This document shows positions 43,710-54,260 of a stretch of DNA of 64,000 bases, one piece after another. The position numbers were made by a program, and so were the translations under genes. Position 1 is the stretch's first letter. Every line of letters starts with the position of its first letter. The notes below the pieces were generated by a model. It searched no databases and was not told where the DNA came from. It saw only the letters and a list, made by a program, of their open reading frames with translations. Origin of the DNA: Desulfobulbaceae bacterium (GTDB taxonomy: Bacteria > Desulfobacterota > Desulfobulbia > Desulfobulbales > Desulfocapsaceae); NCBI GenBank assembly GCA_024636345.1, contig JAGXHG010000023.1:39771-103770 (forward strand), in the 5' to 3' direction.

Positions 43710-45794
43710 CTATGCGTTCTTCTTCTCACTCTGATATTTCTTGATCAGCTCGTCGTTCACCAGCTTTGGCACCTGTTTAAAGGCAGAGAACTCCATGGTA
43801 AATTCAGCCTTGCCTTGGGTCAGAGAGCGCAGGGTGGTGGAATAGCCAAACATCTCAGACAGAGGCACATCGGCCTCAACCACGGTGTAATTACCCTCTT
43901 CCATGGTTCCGATGATCATTCCGCGGCGCTGATTGATACTACCCATGATTGATCCCTGGAACTCAGTAGGACCTTCCACGGATACCTTCATAATCGGCTC
44001 CATGATCACAGGCTTGGCCTTCATGTACCCTTCCTTGAAGGCGCCAATGGCTGCCAGCTGGAAAGCCACATCCGAGGAGTCAACGGCATGATAGGCACCA
44101 TCGTTGATGACGCAACGAACGCCGGTAACACCTGAGCCGCAGAGCGAACCCTTGACCAGACTCTTCTGGAAGCCCTTGTCACAAGAGGAAATAAATTCCC
44201 GGGGGATAGAACCACCGACAATGGAGTCGACAAATTCATACTCACCCTCTTCCAGCGGCTCCATATACCCGGCCACCCGTCCAAACTGGCCGGAACCACC
44301 GGTCTGCTTCTTGTGGGTATAGTTGAACTCGGCCCGAGCAGTGATGGTCTCACGATAGGCGACCTGGGGCGCGCCCACCTGAACCTCGGCATTATATTCA
44401 CGCTTCATCCGCTCAACATAAACTTCCAAGTGCAGCTCGCCCATACCAGAGATAATGGTTTCATTGGTCTCATGGTCAACAAAGGTCTTGAATGTCGGAT
44501 CTTCCTTGGTAAAACGGTTCAGCGCCTTGGACATATTGATCTGCGCCTTGTTGTCCACAGGAACAATGGCCAGGGAAATTACCGGCTCAGGAATATGCAT
44601 GGAGCTCATAGAGCAGGAGATATCACCTGAACAAAAGGTGTCGCCAGAGGCACAGTCCACCCCAAAAAGGGCTACGATATCACCAGATCCGCAGAAGTCG
44701 ATATCCTCCATCTCATCTGAATGCATCCGGCACAGACGACCGATCTTCACCTTCTTGCCGGTCCGGCTGTTAAAAACCGAATCTCCCTTGGTGACAGTTC
44801 CCTGATAGGTCCGCACATAGGTCAACTGCCCATAACGTCCATCTTCAAGCTTAAAAGCCAGCATGATAAGAGGATCATCAGGGTTATTAGTAACCGCAAA
44901 CTCCTTTTCCTCGTTGCTGAGATCAAGGGCCATATTTTCAACATCATTGGGACAGGGGAGGTAGGCGTTAACCCCATCAAGCATAGGCTGCACCCCTTTA
45001 TTCTTGTAAGCGGAGCCAACAAAGACAGGAGAGAATTCCAGGGCCAGCGTTCCCTTGCGGATGGCATCACGGATCAGGTCCGGATTAATCTCTCCTTCCT
45101 CCAGCATCACTTCCATCAACTCATCGGAAAACATGGAAACCGCCTCAAGCAGTTCTTCCCTTTTTTCCTGTGCCCGTTCCTGCAGGGCGGCCGGGATCTC
45201 ATCCTCGCGGATAATCTCACCGTTGTCACCCTCAAAATAGAGGGCCTTCATGGTAACCAGATCAACAACTCCCACCAGATCATTTTCCAGACCGATGGGC
45301 ATCTGGACCATATGGGCATTCAGCCCCAGTTTCTCGCGCAACTGGGCGGTCACTCGCTCCGGATTGGCACCGGTACGGTCACATTTATTGATAAAGGCGA
45401 TACGGGGAACCTTATAACGGGTCATCTGCCGATTTACGGTGATAGACTGCGACTGCACGCCACCAACAGAGCAAAGCACCAGGACAGCGCCATCAAGAAC
45501 ACGCAGGGCCCGCTCAACCTCAATGGTGAAGTCCACATGGCCGGGAGTATCAATAATATTGATATCTTTTCCCTTCCAGTTGCAGAACGTGGCCGCAGAC
45601 TGAATGGTAATACCACGCTCTCTTTCCAGTTCCATGGAATCCATTTTGGCGCCAACACCATCTTTACCACGAACATCATGGATGGCATGAATCCGGTCCG
45701 TATAAAACAGGATGCGCTCGGTCAGTGTCGTCTTCCCTGAATCAATATGGGCACTGATCCCTATATTCCGCACATTACTTAAATCTACACTCAT
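43710..45794 (-). CDS. fusA: Elongation factor G, spd/mitochondrial EF-G1-like type
   Basis: 694-residue translational GTPase that drives ribosome translocation. G1 is SAHIDSGKT (14-22), G2 region [11 protein letters not shown]3 DTPGH (82-86), G4 NKCD. Domain IV carries the tip region after [14 protein letters not shown]. The G1 loop has HIDSGKT rather than the common HIDAGKT, and the run [31 protein letters not shown] is close to mitochondrial EF-G1, as reported for the spd group (spirochaetes, planctomycetes, deltaproteobacteria). No str-operon neighbours (rpsL, rpsG, tuf) are here, which is also usual for this type. Confidence 0.93.
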   Translation of the reverse strand: MSVDLSNVRNIGISAHIDSGKTTLTERILFYTDRIHAIHDVRGKDGVGAKMDSMELERERGITIQSAATFCNWKGKDINIIDTPGHVDFTIEVERALRVLDGAVLVLCSVGGVQSQSITVNRQMTRYKVPRIAFINKCDRTGANPERVTAQLREKLGLNAHMVQMPIGLENDLVGVVDLVTMKALYFEGDNGEIIREDEIPAALQERAQEKREELLEAVSMFSDELMEVMLEEGEINPDLIRDAIRKGTLALEFSPVFVGSAYKNKGVQPMLDGVNAYLPCPNDVENMALDLSNEEKEFAVTNNPDDPLIMLAFKLEDGRYGQLTYVRTYQGTVTKGDSVFNSRTGKKVKIGRLCRMHSDEMEDIDFCGSGDIVALFGVDCASGDTFCSGDISCSMSSMHIPEPVISLAIVPVDNKAQINMSKALNRFTKEDPTFKTFVDHETNETIISGMGELHLEVYVERMKREYNAEVQVGAPQVAYRETITARAEFNYTHKKQTGGSGQFGRVAGYMEPLEEGEYEFVDSIVGGSIPREFISSCDKGFQKSLVKGSLCGSGVTGVRCVINDGAYHAVDSSDVAFQLAAIGAFKEGYMKAKPVIMEPIMKVSVEGPTEFQGSIMGSINQRRGMIIGTMEEGNYTVVEADVPLSEMFGYSTTLRSLTQGKAEFTMEFSAFKQVPKLVNDELIKKYQSEKKNA

Positions 45795-46553
45795 GATTGC
45801 TATCCTCTACACCTAAATCTTCCTGACCGTCCTAAGCCGACCTAAGATAAAATAAAAAAAATAAGGAGCCACAGAACCTGCAACTCCTCATTCAACAGAC
45901 ATATAACAACAAACGGCGACAGGAAAAAAACTCACCGTTTAAAAACGCCAACAAACCAAAATTATTATCTTTCTAACGATCACTAGTTACGAAAAAACGC
46001 AACCACCTACCACTAGAATTATACAAATTTATAAAAGTTGACCATATTACCCAACTAACGCCGCTTTGTACAGTACTTTTCTTCATATTTGTCAGAAATG
46101 AAAAATGAGGCCAACCGACACATATTCTCATATCACTTCTCATTTCTACTCCATAACACCAAGAAGAACGGCAAGCTGGCCATTAGCCCAAACAGTGTTT
46201 GCTGGTCCGCATACATCATTACAGCGACCCTTTTATTCGTAAGGATGGTGAAATATACCGGTGGACGACCGGAGAATCGCCTAGAACTAGCCAGTACAGC
46301 AAAAGCAACGGCTCCATGGTGCTTATCCAGGCCCTAATCGTTTCTCAAGTCGTATGAACGCATTGCTTTTGTCCATTGGCGAAATGGCCAGAACAGGAGA
46401 AGAAACAGACAGGATTTAGCTTTGCTAGAGCTGAAATAAGGAGTTGGTACTGTGATGGAGGTTAGATCAGGTTCTTCTCAGGTGGGTCACATATAATACA
46501 GACGGCAGATTGAAGCAGAAAAGACAAAACAACCATAAACTAACCAAAAACGG
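45795..46553 (+). other. Gene-free spacer between fusA and tRNA-Phe
   Basis: About 760 AT-rich bases. A plus-strand frame at 46089-46337 and the opposite strand give only low-quality frames with no ribosome site or motif. The stretch 46220-46480 shows faint protein-like character on both strands and may be gene debris. Nothing here is annotated as functional. Confidence 0.5.
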
Positions 46554-46588
46554 AAAAAGGCTTTACAACGAAAACGCTGCAAAGCCTT
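46554..46588 (-). terminator. Rho-independent terminator of tRNA-Phe
   Basis: On the minus strand, AAGGCTTTGCAGCG pairs with CGTTGTAAAGCCTT over 14 bp (two G-T) around a TTTT loop and is followed by TTTTT. It begins 8 bases after the tRNA 3' CCA, on the same strand. Confidence 0.88.
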
Positions 46589-46596
46589 GCAATTAG

Positions 46597-46672
<76 letters not shown>

Positions 46673-46918
46673 ACATCATTAACAACGGTGGTTAATTACA
46701 CGACATCTTTTTTCTTGTCAATAAGTTTCTCTTTCAACCCAACAATCATCCCCGCACAGATCCCTTCACCCCCAAGCAAGAGAGATTCTTCCTGATTTCT
46801 CCCATTATCATCTAAGAAGAAAAAGCACCTATCGGGTGGTCCCTACGAAACGACCACTCCCTTCCTGACCCTTGCGGGATTTCCAGCCCAGATAAGGACA
46901 TTATTTTGTGACAACGAC

Positions 46919-47761
46919 TTAATCTAAAGAGAGCGAAAGGTCGGCAAGATCGTCGCGTCCTTTCTTTTGTGATGCGTCACTTCCCTCACCCACGCCTCCC
47001 AGATCAAGGTCAAAATCCAAGTCATCATCGGCAGGAAGAGAAGACGATTGTTGAGGAGAAGGGGTGACCTCCAGGGCATCAGAAAGATCCAGGTCATCGA
47101 GAGACAGAGCTGCGAGCTCTCCCTCCTCAGCTGAGGAATCTTCATCGTTGCCTTTCTCTCCACCAAAGGACAGATCCAGATCATCAAAAGTAAAGTCAGC
47201 ATCAAGATCATTTGTCGCCGCCGCTCCAGAAGCGGGACGCGCAAGATCGGAAATGTCGGCCAACCCTTCCGGGATTTCAAGCGGTGCAGGGCGCGCAGCT
47301 TGTGCTGCTTGCACCGCCTTAACATTAATCGGCACATCTTCAAAACGGCTGGTATCTAGCAACAAGTCTTCTTCATCAAAAGACAGATCACTCCCTTTAT
47401 TGTCAGGATTAAATTCAATCTCAAAGTCATCATCAAGGGAGAGCTCGCCGGCACCAGACAACTGCGCCTCCTCCTTCATCACGATTTCCTGACTATCAAC
47501 CTCGCTGTCCTCAAGTTCGATCACATCCTCATTCTCGACTGCCAGCAGATCCAGATCGGGATCAAGGACATCCACCATATCCATATCCTCTTCATCCCCA
47601 CTAGCGACATCCATTTCAGAAGGAAATTGCAGAAAAAGAGGCACAACAACGTCATATGTTGTTCCCTTTAAGTCACCACCAGCCATTGGCTTATGACATT
47701 TTCGACAACTCTCCTGATGATCAAACGAGATATATCCACATTTAGAACAACGCATAATCAC
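46919..47761 (-). CDS. Zinc-ribbon protein with long acidic tail
   Basis: 280-residue protein. Residues 1-30 form a zinc ribbon (MRCSKCGYISFDHQESCRKC, two CxxC pairs, after a one-Met variation at the start). The rest is strongly acidic and repetitive: SLDDDFEIEF, LSFDEEDLLLDTS, FTFDDLDLSFGGE, LAALSLDDLDLSDAL, LDFDLDLGGVGE, ADLSLSLD. Such [LFD]-rich acidic tails are disordered or bind partners. ATG 47761 or the second Met at 47755 could be the start. No function is known; similar ribbon-plus-acidic proteins occur in Deltaproteobacteria. Confidence 0.75.
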   Translation of the reverse strand: MIMRCSKCGYISFDHQESCRKCHKPMAGGDLKGTTYDVVVPLFLQFPSEMDVASGDEEDMDMVDVLDPDLDLLAVENEDVIELEDSEVDSQEIVMKEEAQLSGAGELSLDDDFEIEFNPDNKGSDLSFDEEDLLLDTSRFEDVPINVKAVQAAQAARPAPLEIPEGLADISDLARPASGAAATNDLDADFTFDDLDLSFGGEKGNDEDSSAEEGELAALSLDDLDLSDALEVTPSPQQSSSLPADDDLDFDLDLGGVGEGSDASQKKGRDDLADLSLSLD

Positions 47762-47887
47762 TTTTCCTTTCTAAAAAGAGCTCTACTCTTCAAAAATTCC
47801 CTTTCACTATTCAGACCATCCAGGTTGAAGCCTTCAACAAGTTTCATTCAGTATTGCACATTCACCCCTCGAGAATCAAGAAATAAT

Positions 47888-48772
47888 TCAAGGAATCCAA
47901 TCCATACCGATATCACACGATGGGGCCGAATGGGTAAGGGCACCAATGGAAACAATATCAACCCCGCTTCGGGCCACAGCCAGCACTGACTCGAGGGAAA
48001 CACCTCCCGAAGCCTCAACCAGGGCCCGATGATCGATAATGCGGACTGCTTCCTGCATCATGGAAGGATTCATATTATCCAGCATGATAATATCCACCCC
48101 GCAGGCCAGACACTCGTGAACCTGCTCGAGAGTATCGGTTTCCACTTCAATACGTAAGGTATGAGGTATTTTCTGGCGCAGCAGGGCCACCGCTTTGGCA
48201 ATGGATCCACAGGCCGCAATATGGTTATCTTTGACCAAGATACCGTCGGCAAGATTAAAACGGTGATTATAACCGCCGCCAACCTGAACCGCATATTTTT
48301 CAAGCATGCGCAGCCCCGGGGTGGTCTTTCGGGTATCCGTGATCCGGACCGGGAAGGTTTGCACCTGCTCCACAAACTGGGAGGTGAAGGTGGCAATGCC
48401 CGAAAGTCGCTGCAGAAGATTGAGCGCCACCCGCTCGGCCTTCAACAGATCGACAACCGGGCCTGATACCGTAAAAAGGATATCACCTTCGCAAGCCCTG
48501 ACACCATCTGCCACCAACACCTCGACCACAATGGCCGGATTCTGCACCAGAAAGACCTCAGCGGCCACCGAATCACCACCAGCCACGACAAAAGACTCTC
48601 TGGCCACAATCCGGGCGTGACCCGTCTCGCCCTTATCAAAGATCGATTCACTGGTGAGATCACCGCGCCCGATGTCCTCGGCCAGAAAAGAGCGGATAAG
48701 GGTATGGAGGGCCGCCTTATCCAAGATCTTGTAACCGTTGTTCAGCTTCAGAAATCTTGACCAGAGTGGCAT
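47888..48772 (-). CDS. nadC: Nicotinate-nucleotide pyrophosphorylase (quinolinate phosphoribosyltransferase)
   Basis: 294-residue NadC, forming nicotinate mononucleotide from quinolinate and PRPP. Marks: AEDIGRGDLTSESIF, GxxxAERVALNLLQRLSGIAT, RITDTRKTTPGLRMLEKYAV and GGGYNHRFNLADGILVKDNH, ending VDIVSIGALTHSAPSCDIGMD. ATG 48772 has AGAGGAG five bases upstream but overlaps the end of valS by 56 bases; a TTG near the valS stop is the alternative and would remove ~18 residues. It is adjacent to valS and 10 kb from nadE. Confidence 0.93.
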   Translation of the reverse strand: MPLWSRFLKLNNGYKILDKAALHTLIRSFLAEDIGRGDLTSESIFDKGETGHARIVARESFVVAGGDSVAAEVFLVQNPAIVVEVLVADGVRACEGDILFTVSGPVVDLLKAERVALNLLQRLSGIATFTSQFVEQVQTFPVRITDTRKTTPGLRMLEKYAVQVGGGYNHRFNLADGILVKDNHIAACGSIAKAVALLRQKIPHTLRIEVETDTLEQVHECLACGVDIIMLDNMNPSMMQEAVRIIDHRALVEASGGVSLESVLAVARSGVDIVSIGALTHSAPSCDIGMDWIP

Positions 48773-51374
48773 CCAGCTCCTCTTTTTTCTCTCTTTCCTT
48801 CATCACCACATCTGCTGGAGCATTCGTGAGAAATTTTTCGCTGACCAGTTTAGCATTGATCTGAGCAAGCTTTGCCTCAACTTTCTGCCGCTCCTTAGCA
48901 AGCTTTGCCGTCTCTTTTTCCACATCGACCAGCCCCTTGAGTGGGACATAGATTTCCATATCTTTATAGAGATAAGTGGCGGCGTCTGCCGGTTTTTCCC
49001 CTTCCCCTGAGACCACCAGAGAACTGAGCCGGGTCATGTCGGCAATGGTGGCAGCAAAAGACTGAAGAAAGGTAATCTGCACAGGAGTTGAACAGAGGAC
49101 AAAGGCCTCTATCTTTATGGAGGGATGGACATCAGCCTCCGCCCGGATATTGCGAATGCCGGTAATCACCCCCATAAGCATCTCCACCTGTCCTTCAGCC
49201 TCGCTGTTCAACCAGCTCTCGTTGACCTCAGGATAGGCGCTGACCATCAAGGTCTTGCGCACACCGGGCAGGACGCTCCAGATCTCCTCGGTGACAAAGG
49301 GAGTGATGGGATGAATCAGCTTGAGAATGGTTTCAAGGACCAGCAACAGCACCCCACGGGCCTGATCCCGGACGATCTCGTCCTTGCTGAACAGATCCGG
49401 TTTGATCCATTCCAGATACCAGTCACAGAACTCATGCCAGACGAACTGATAGAGGGCAGAGGCCGCATCATTGAAGCGATAGCTGTCAAGTGCTGCACGT
49501 ACCTCGGCCGTGGTTGCAGCGGTACGGCTCAGGATCCACTGATGAACAAGGGACAGCTCAGCCACATTGCCAGCCACTCCTTTTACTGATTCCTCACCAT
49601 CCGCCACATGCATCAGGGCAAATCGGGCCGCATTCCATATCTTGTTGATAAAAAAACGATAGCCCTCAATCCGCTCCTCATCGAGCTTGATCTCCCGCCC
49701 CTGAGCGGCAAAGGCGGTCAGGGTGAAGCGCAGGGCGTCAGTCCCGTATTTGTCAATCACTTCGAGGGGATCAATCACGTTGCCCGTGGATTTGGACATC
49801 TTTTTACCATGCTTGTCACGTACCAGGGCATGGAGATAAACGTCCCGAAACGGTACCTCATCCCTGAAGTGCAGCCCCATCATCATCATCCGGGCCACCC
49901 AGAAAAAGAGAATGTCAAAACTGGTGATCAGCACAGAGGTTGGATAAAACATGGCCAGTTCTTTGGTCTGTTCAGGCCAGCCGAGGGTGGAAAAGGGCCA
50001 GAGGGCCGAAGAGAACCAGGTATCCAGCACGTCTGTTTCCTGGAGCAACTCCGTTGAACCGCATTTCGGACAACTGATCGGATCAACCGAGGCAACGATC
50101 ATCTCAGTACATGCCTGACAGGTCCAGGCCGGAACCCGATGGCCCCACCAGATCTGCCGCGAGATACACCAGTCGCGGATATTATCCATCCAGTTGTAAA
50201 AGGTGTTATACCAGGTCTTGGGATAGATATTGATCCGCCCGTCACGTACCGCCTCCACCGCTTTTGCCGCCAAGGGTTTTACCGAGACAAACCACTGCAG
50301 GGAGGTGGTGGCCTCAACCACGGTCTGACAGCGGTAACATTGACCCACCGCGTGATCATGTTCCTCGATCCGGTCGAGAATCCCCTGCGACTCCAGATCC
50401 TCAACAATCTTCTTCCGACAGGCGAAACGGTCAAGACCGGCATAAACACCGGCATTTTCGTTCATATGGCCACTGCTGTCCATGACCTTGAGGATCTCAA
50501 GATCATGGCGACGGCCAATCTCATAATCATCCCGGTCATGGGCCGGCGTCACCTTCAAGGCGCCGGTGCCGAAATCCTTTTGTACATGATGATCAAAAAC
50601 AATAGGGATAATCCGGTCGCTCAGGGGCAGCCTTATGCCGACGCCTGCCAGATGGGCATAACGTTCATCATCGGGATGGACCGCCACCGCCGTGTCGCCA
50701 AGCATGGTCTCCGGCCTGGTGGTGGCCACCACTACATGACCGCTGCCATCGGCAAAGGGATAGCGAAGATGATAAAGCTTACCCTTTTTCTCCTCGTGCT
50801 CCACCTCATCATCGGCCAGGGCCGTCTGACAGCGGGGGCACCAGTTGACGATATAATCGCCCTTATAGATCAGCCCTTCATGATACAAACGGACAAAGAC
50901 CTCACGTACGGCCGTGGACAGACCTTCATCCATGGTGAACCGTTCCCGGTCCCAGTCACAGGAGGCACCAAGCCGTTTGAGCTGGCGGATAATCGTCCCG
51001 CCCTTCTCCGCCCGCCAGGCCCAGACCTTTTTAATAAACTCCTCACGGCCAATGTCATGCCGGCTCAAGCCTTCTGCTGCCAACTGCCGTTCCACCACGT
51101 TCTGAGTGGCAATACCTGCATGATCAGTGCCCGGTACCCACACCGTATTATCGCCACACATCCGATGATAGCGTACCAGTACATCCTGCATGGTATTATT
51201 CAGGGCATGGCCCACATGCAGGACCCCGGTCACATTGGGCGGCGGAATCACAATAGAGAAGGATGGCCTGCCCTCTACCATGGTGGCCTGAAAACATTTT
51301 TCCTCGGTCCAGCGCTGAAGCCACTTTTCTTCGACACCGACAAACTCGTAGCCCTTGCTCAATATATCGTTCAT
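48717..51374 (-). CDS. valS: Valyl-tRNA synthetase
   Basis: 885-residue class I synthetase. HIGH motif as HVGH (53-56, in NVTGVLHVGHALNN), a CP1 editing domain after ~residue 190 with TTRPETMLGDTAVAVHP, KMSKS in HGKKMSKSTGNV (near residue 525), a zinc-binding pair CQACTEM...CPKCGST, an anticodon-binding domain and a C-terminal coiled coil (KLAKERQKVEAKLAQINAKL). Complete and normal length. No SD is visible before ATG 51374; instead there is a 7-base tandem repeat in the leader (51386-51411). Confidence 0.97.
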   Translation of the reverse strand: MNDILSKGYEFVGVEEKWLQRWTEEKCFQATMVEGRPSFSIVIPPPNVTGVLHVGHALNNTMQDVLVRYHRMCGDNTVWVPGTDHAGIATQNVVERQLAAEGLSRHDIGREEFIKKVWAWRAEKGGTIIRQLKRLGASCDWDRERFTMDEGLSTAVREVFVRLYHEGLIYKGDYIVNWCPRCQTALADDEVEHEEKKGKLYHLRYPFADGSGHVVVATTRPETMLGDTAVAVHPDDERYAHLAGVGIRLPLSDRIIPIVFDHHVQKDFGTGALKVTPAHDRDDYEIGRRHDLEILKVMDSSGHMNENAGVYAGLDRFACRKKIVEDLESQGILDRIEEHDHAVGQCYRCQTVVEATTSLQWFVSVKPLAAKAVEAVRDGRINIYPKTWYNTFYNWMDNIRDWCISRQIWWGHRVPAWTCQACTEMIVASVDPISCPKCGSTELLQETDVLDTWFSSALWPFSTLGWPEQTKELAMFYPTSVLITSFDILFFWVARMMMMGLHFRDEVPFRDVYLHALVRDKHGKKMSKSTGNVIDPLEVIDKYGTDALRFTLTAFAAQGREIKLDEERIEGYRFFINKIWNAARFALMHVADGEESVKGVAGNVAELSLVHQWILSRTAATTAEVRAALDSYRFNDAASALYQFVWHEFCDWYLEWIKPDLFSKDEIVRDQARGVLLLVLETILKLIHPITPFVTEEIWSVLPGVRKTLMVSAYPEVNESWLNSEAEGQVEMLMGVITGIRNIRAEADVHPSIKIEAFVLCSTPVQITFLQSFAATIADMTRLSSLVVSGEGEKPADAATYLYKDMEIYVPLKGLVDVEKETAKLAKERQKVEAKLAQINAKLVSEKFLTNAPADVVMKEREKKEELDATLVKISEAEQRLQDLG

Positions 51375-51385
51375 ACTTTTTACAA

Positions 51386-51411
51386 TTTTAGATTTTAGAT
51401 TTTAGATTTTA
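51386..51411. repeat. 7-bp tandem repeat in the valS leader
   Basis: TTTTAGA is repeated about 3.7 times just upstream of the valS start (12-37 bases before the ATG on the minus strand, where it reads TCTAAAA). Slippage here could change the distance between an upstream signal and the start codon. No other function seen. Confidence 0.8.
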
Positions 51412-51433
51412 ACAAAACTATTTTAGCAGTCTT

Positions 51434-52549
51434 CTATCGTACATTCCAGGGCTTGGGTAAAAATATATGCTCATAGAGACTCAAGGCATAACGGTCGGTC
51501 ATTCCGGCAATAAAATCACAAACTCTTCTATGCGCTATCTTTTCACTGGCCCAAACATGCTTCTCTCTTCTCGGTTCCCATGAGGCCCCATTGCGCTCCA
51601 TCAAGCCATTTTCAAGAAAATAATGATACAGGTCACGAATGATCCTCTGAGCCTTTTCAAATTCATTATGCACCTTATAAAAGCGATACACATTTTCATA
51701 CAGGAACATACGCAGATCACTAATCGCCTTGAGCATTTTATGGCTGAGATGCAACCTGCCATCCCCTGCAGCCAGAGTCTCGACGATCAGATCCCGGACC
51801 ATGGCGCCGGTTCTCTTGGAATGACGATCTCCGACCACCGCTTTTATATCTGCCGGCAGATCATCTTCGTGAATAATGCCGGCACGCAGGGCATCATCCA
51901 TATCATGATTGACATAGGCAATGATATCTGCCACCCGCACCACCTGCCCTTCCAGAGTTACCGGAAGCTCTGAGCTCTCATCCGGCAGAATATCATTGCG
52001 GCCCTTGGAATGTTTGACAATCCCGTTTCTGACCTCAAAAGTAAGATTCAAGCCCTTGCCCCGATTCTCCAGGAAATCAACCACCCGCAGACTGTGCACA
52101 TAATGGCGAAACCCGCCTGGATGCAGTTCGTTCAGGGTCGCTTCACCGGCATGACCAAAAGGGGTATGCCCAAGATCATGACCAAGGGCGATGGCCTCAG
52201 TCAATGCCTCGTTAAGACAGAGGGCAGCAGCAATGGTCCGCGCAATCTGCGAGACCTCAAGGACATGGGTCAAGCGGGTCCGATAATGATCACCAGCCGG
52301 GGCCAGAAAGACCTGGGTCTTATGCTTCAAGCGCCGAAAAGTCTTGGAATGGGTAATACGGTCTCGATCCCGCTGAAATGGCATCCGGATATCGCAGCCA
52401 TCGTCCTCCTCCTCAGACCGGCGCCCCAGGGAATTTTTATTAAGGGCAGCATAAGGGGACAGTATTTCTTCCTCCCTGTCCTCTAACTGGTACCGAATCG
52501 AGATTCCTACTACTGGTGCATAAGCCATGACGCATCTCTTTGAATGCAA
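51434..52549 (-). CDS. dGTPase-like HD-domain triphosphohydrolase
   Basis: 371-residue HD-superfamily enzyme of the Dgt type, removing triphosphate from dNTPs. The metal site lies in [15 protein letters not shown] and [16 protein letters not shown] (HD motif about residues 123-124), followed by [17 protein letters not shown]. The region [25 protein letters not shown] is typical of the family. A start at [10 protein letters not shown] (residue 8) is possible. The gene lies 60 bases downstream of nothing on its strand and precedes valS, probably with separate signals. Confidence 0.9.
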   Translation of the reverse strand: MHSKRCVMAYAPVVGISIRYQLEDREEEILSPYAALNKNSLGRRSEEEDDGCDIRMPFQRDRDRITHSKTFRRLKHKTQVFLAPAGDHYRTRLTHVLEVSQIARTIAAALCLNEALTEAIALGHDLGHTPFGHAGEATLNELHPGGFRHYVHSLRVVDFLENRGKGLNLTFEVRNGIVKHSKGRNDILPDESSELPVTLEGQVVRVADIIAYVNHDMDDALRAGIIHEDDLPADIKAVVGDRHSKRTGAMVRDLIVETLAAGDGRLHLSHKMLKAISDLRMFLYENVYRFYKVHNEFEKAQRIIRDLYHYFLENGLMERNGASWEPRREKHVWASEKIAHRRVCDFIAGMTDRYALSLYEHIFLPKPWNVR

Positions 52550-52767
52550 GGAAACATCTCACTGGACATGAACGCCCTTAGGATACTTCCATGAATGAAT
52601 GCACCCCAAGGCAATATCCTCAGGATGTTAAACGCGACTTTTTTTCATCTTTCTCTTTACACATCCCGCCTTGTTCCTGCAAGAGGGAAAGAAATCGCCT
52701 AAAACTACGCACTTTATATTTGTCTGTCTTGGCTGGCAAGGTTATCGATAAATAGCAAGAATTTATT

Positions 52768-53997
52768 TTATGATAAATCGCCGGCGCAGGCGGGGGAAGA
52801 CGTTAGCAATTCAGCCAGATGCAGGACTCTCACCGGCGCTCCCGAGGCCTCTATTGCCAGACGCCACTGGATGAGACAACCGGAGCAGGTGCTGGTAATC
52901 ACATCAGGGGCCAAGGCCAACACCTTTGCCGCCAGAGCGTCACGAATCAGTACCGAGATGTCTGGAGCACCGACATGAAACAGCCCGCCCTGACCACAGC
53001 ACTCGGGACCATCAGGGAGTTCAAGCAAATCGATATCCGGATTACGACCAAGCGCCTTGCGCGGCTCTTTCATAATCTTCACCCCCTCTAACCCATAACG
53101 AAAATGGCAGGGATCATGATAATACACACGCAGCTTCTTTTTCCCAGATATCTGAGTCGCAAGTCCTTGCGGCAGATGCTGGTCAAGAAAGCAACTGAGT
53201 TCCACCAGACGCGCAACCAGAGCATCCGCCTTGACCCGCCAATCCGAATCATCTTCAAACAGCTCTCCGTATCTGCGTAGATGCGCATAACACGAGGCAC
53301 AGGAAATCAGAACAGGTCCACTACTCTGTTCCAGTGCGGTAATATTTTTCCGGGCACAGCTCCGGGCCTCCCGCCTGTCCCCTGCCGACAGGGCCGCCAG
53401 ACCACAACAGGAAAGGCCTTCAGGGACATGCAAGGAATAGCCGAGAGCTGCAACAAGAGAATGACAGGATGTGGCAATTTCAGGAAAAAGATAGCGGCCA
53501 GTACATCCGGGGAAATAGGCCAGCATCTCTTGTTGTGGACGGCCTGAGAAAACTACATCCTGCGGGATCGACTGTCCTTCCACCTCCTGCTGAAACAGGG
53601 CCAGACGCAACCTGAGTCCACTCTCTCCCGGAAGATATCTCGACACAAACTCTGCCCCGGCCCGGCCAAGCACCCGCAATGGTGTTAGTATCTCAGGGTG
53701 AACAAGCACTTTACGTGCCAGATACTTCTTGTAGCCATGGGCGCCATAAAGGGCAGGAAAAACTGACCGGGCCTGCACAACCTCCCGACACACATCTATG
53801 CCCCGCGGACAGACAGCGGAACAAGCTCCACAGAGTAGGCATTTTGAAAAGATATCTTCATACACTGCTCCCTTGCCCAACAGCTCCGGAATATGGGTCA
53901 GATGAATCTTGCCCCGGGCGGTATGGGCCTCCTGACCAGTGACCCGATAGACCGGGCAGACCACGGAACAAGCCCCGCATTTGGCACAGGAAGTCAC
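52768..53997 (-). CDS. GlcF/LutA-like iron-sulfur oxidoreductase subunit
   Basis: 409-residue cytoplasmic Fe-S protein. N-terminal 2x[4Fe-4S] ferredoxin motifs: CAKCGACSVVCPVY (4-16) and CLLCGACSAVCPRG (about 53-66). Two CCG domains follow with CCGLAALS and ECCGQGGLF. It is the arrangement of the glycolate oxidase iron-sulfur subunit and related lactate/2-hydroxyacid dehydrogenase subunits. No FAD-binding GlcD-like subunit lies next to it in the window, so the substrate is open. Confidence 0.88.
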   Translation of the reverse strand: MTSCAKCGACSVVCPVYRVTGQEAHTARGKIHLTHIPELLGKGAVYEDIFSKCLLCGACSAVCPRGIDVCREVVQARSVFPALYGAHGYKKYLARKVLVHPEILTPLRVLGRAGAEFVSRYLPGESGLRLRLALFQQEVEGQSIPQDVVFSGRPQQEMLAYFPGCTGRYLFPEIATSCHSLVAALGYSLHVPEGLSCCGLAALSAGDRREARSCARKNITALEQSSGPVLISCASCYAHLRRYGELFEDDSDWRVKADALVARLVELSCFLDQHLPQGLATQISGKKKLRVYYHDPCHFRYGLEGVKIMKEPRKALGRNPDIDLLELPDGPECCGQGGLFHVGAPDISVLIRDALAAKVLALAPDVITSTCSGCLIQWRLAIEASGAPVRVLHLAELLTSSPACAGDLS

Positions 53998-54069
53998 GAT
54001 TTATAATCGAATGAGCTCATACAAATTCACCAAAGAGATGATTAAACCGCTCGCCCCGAAAGGAAGTGC

Positions 54070-54252
54070 CCTTGGGGTACAACGAAGTCTTTGGACCTTT
54101 TCTCAGTGGATATGGCTAAGCTAAAAGGCCCAAAAACGAGACGCACAGGTAAGCGAGCTTGCGAGACTCCGAGTTCTTTATCACAGCGCCGTACTTTTGG
54201 GTACGTCGCTGTGATAAAGGATGCAGTGTAACGAAGTATTTGGGCCTTTTGG
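54070..54252. repeat. Dispersed hairpin repeat, copy 2, plus a partial copy
   Basis: Outer stem AAAAGGCCCAAA (54123-54134) and TTTGGGCCTTTT (54239-54250) pair perfectly over 12 bp. The inner stem CTTTATCACAGCGCCGTAC (54176-54194) and GTACGTCGCTGTGATAAAG (54201-54219) pairs in 18 of 19 positions around a six-base loop. The outer arms match copy 1 at 16081-16183; the inner stem has a different sequence but is again self-complementary. At 54070-54101 a right-arm fragment (TACAACGAAGTCTTTGGACC) suggests a partial third copy in tandem. It lies just after prfB. Confidence 0.75.
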
Positions 54253-54260
54253 CGACACCA

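Noticed and set aside
46089..46337. Plus-strand frame of 82 codons
   Set aside because: No ribosome site, no motif, odd composition, in an intergenic spacer between oppositely arranged RNA/protein genes.
47060..47495. Plus-strand Ser/Arg-rich frame opposite the zinc-ribbon gene
   Set aside because: It is the complement of the acidic D/L/S-rich coding strand and so an artefact of that repetitive composition.
51386..51411. CRISPR-like array
   Set aside because: Units are only 7 bases with no spacers; it is a simple tandem repeat.
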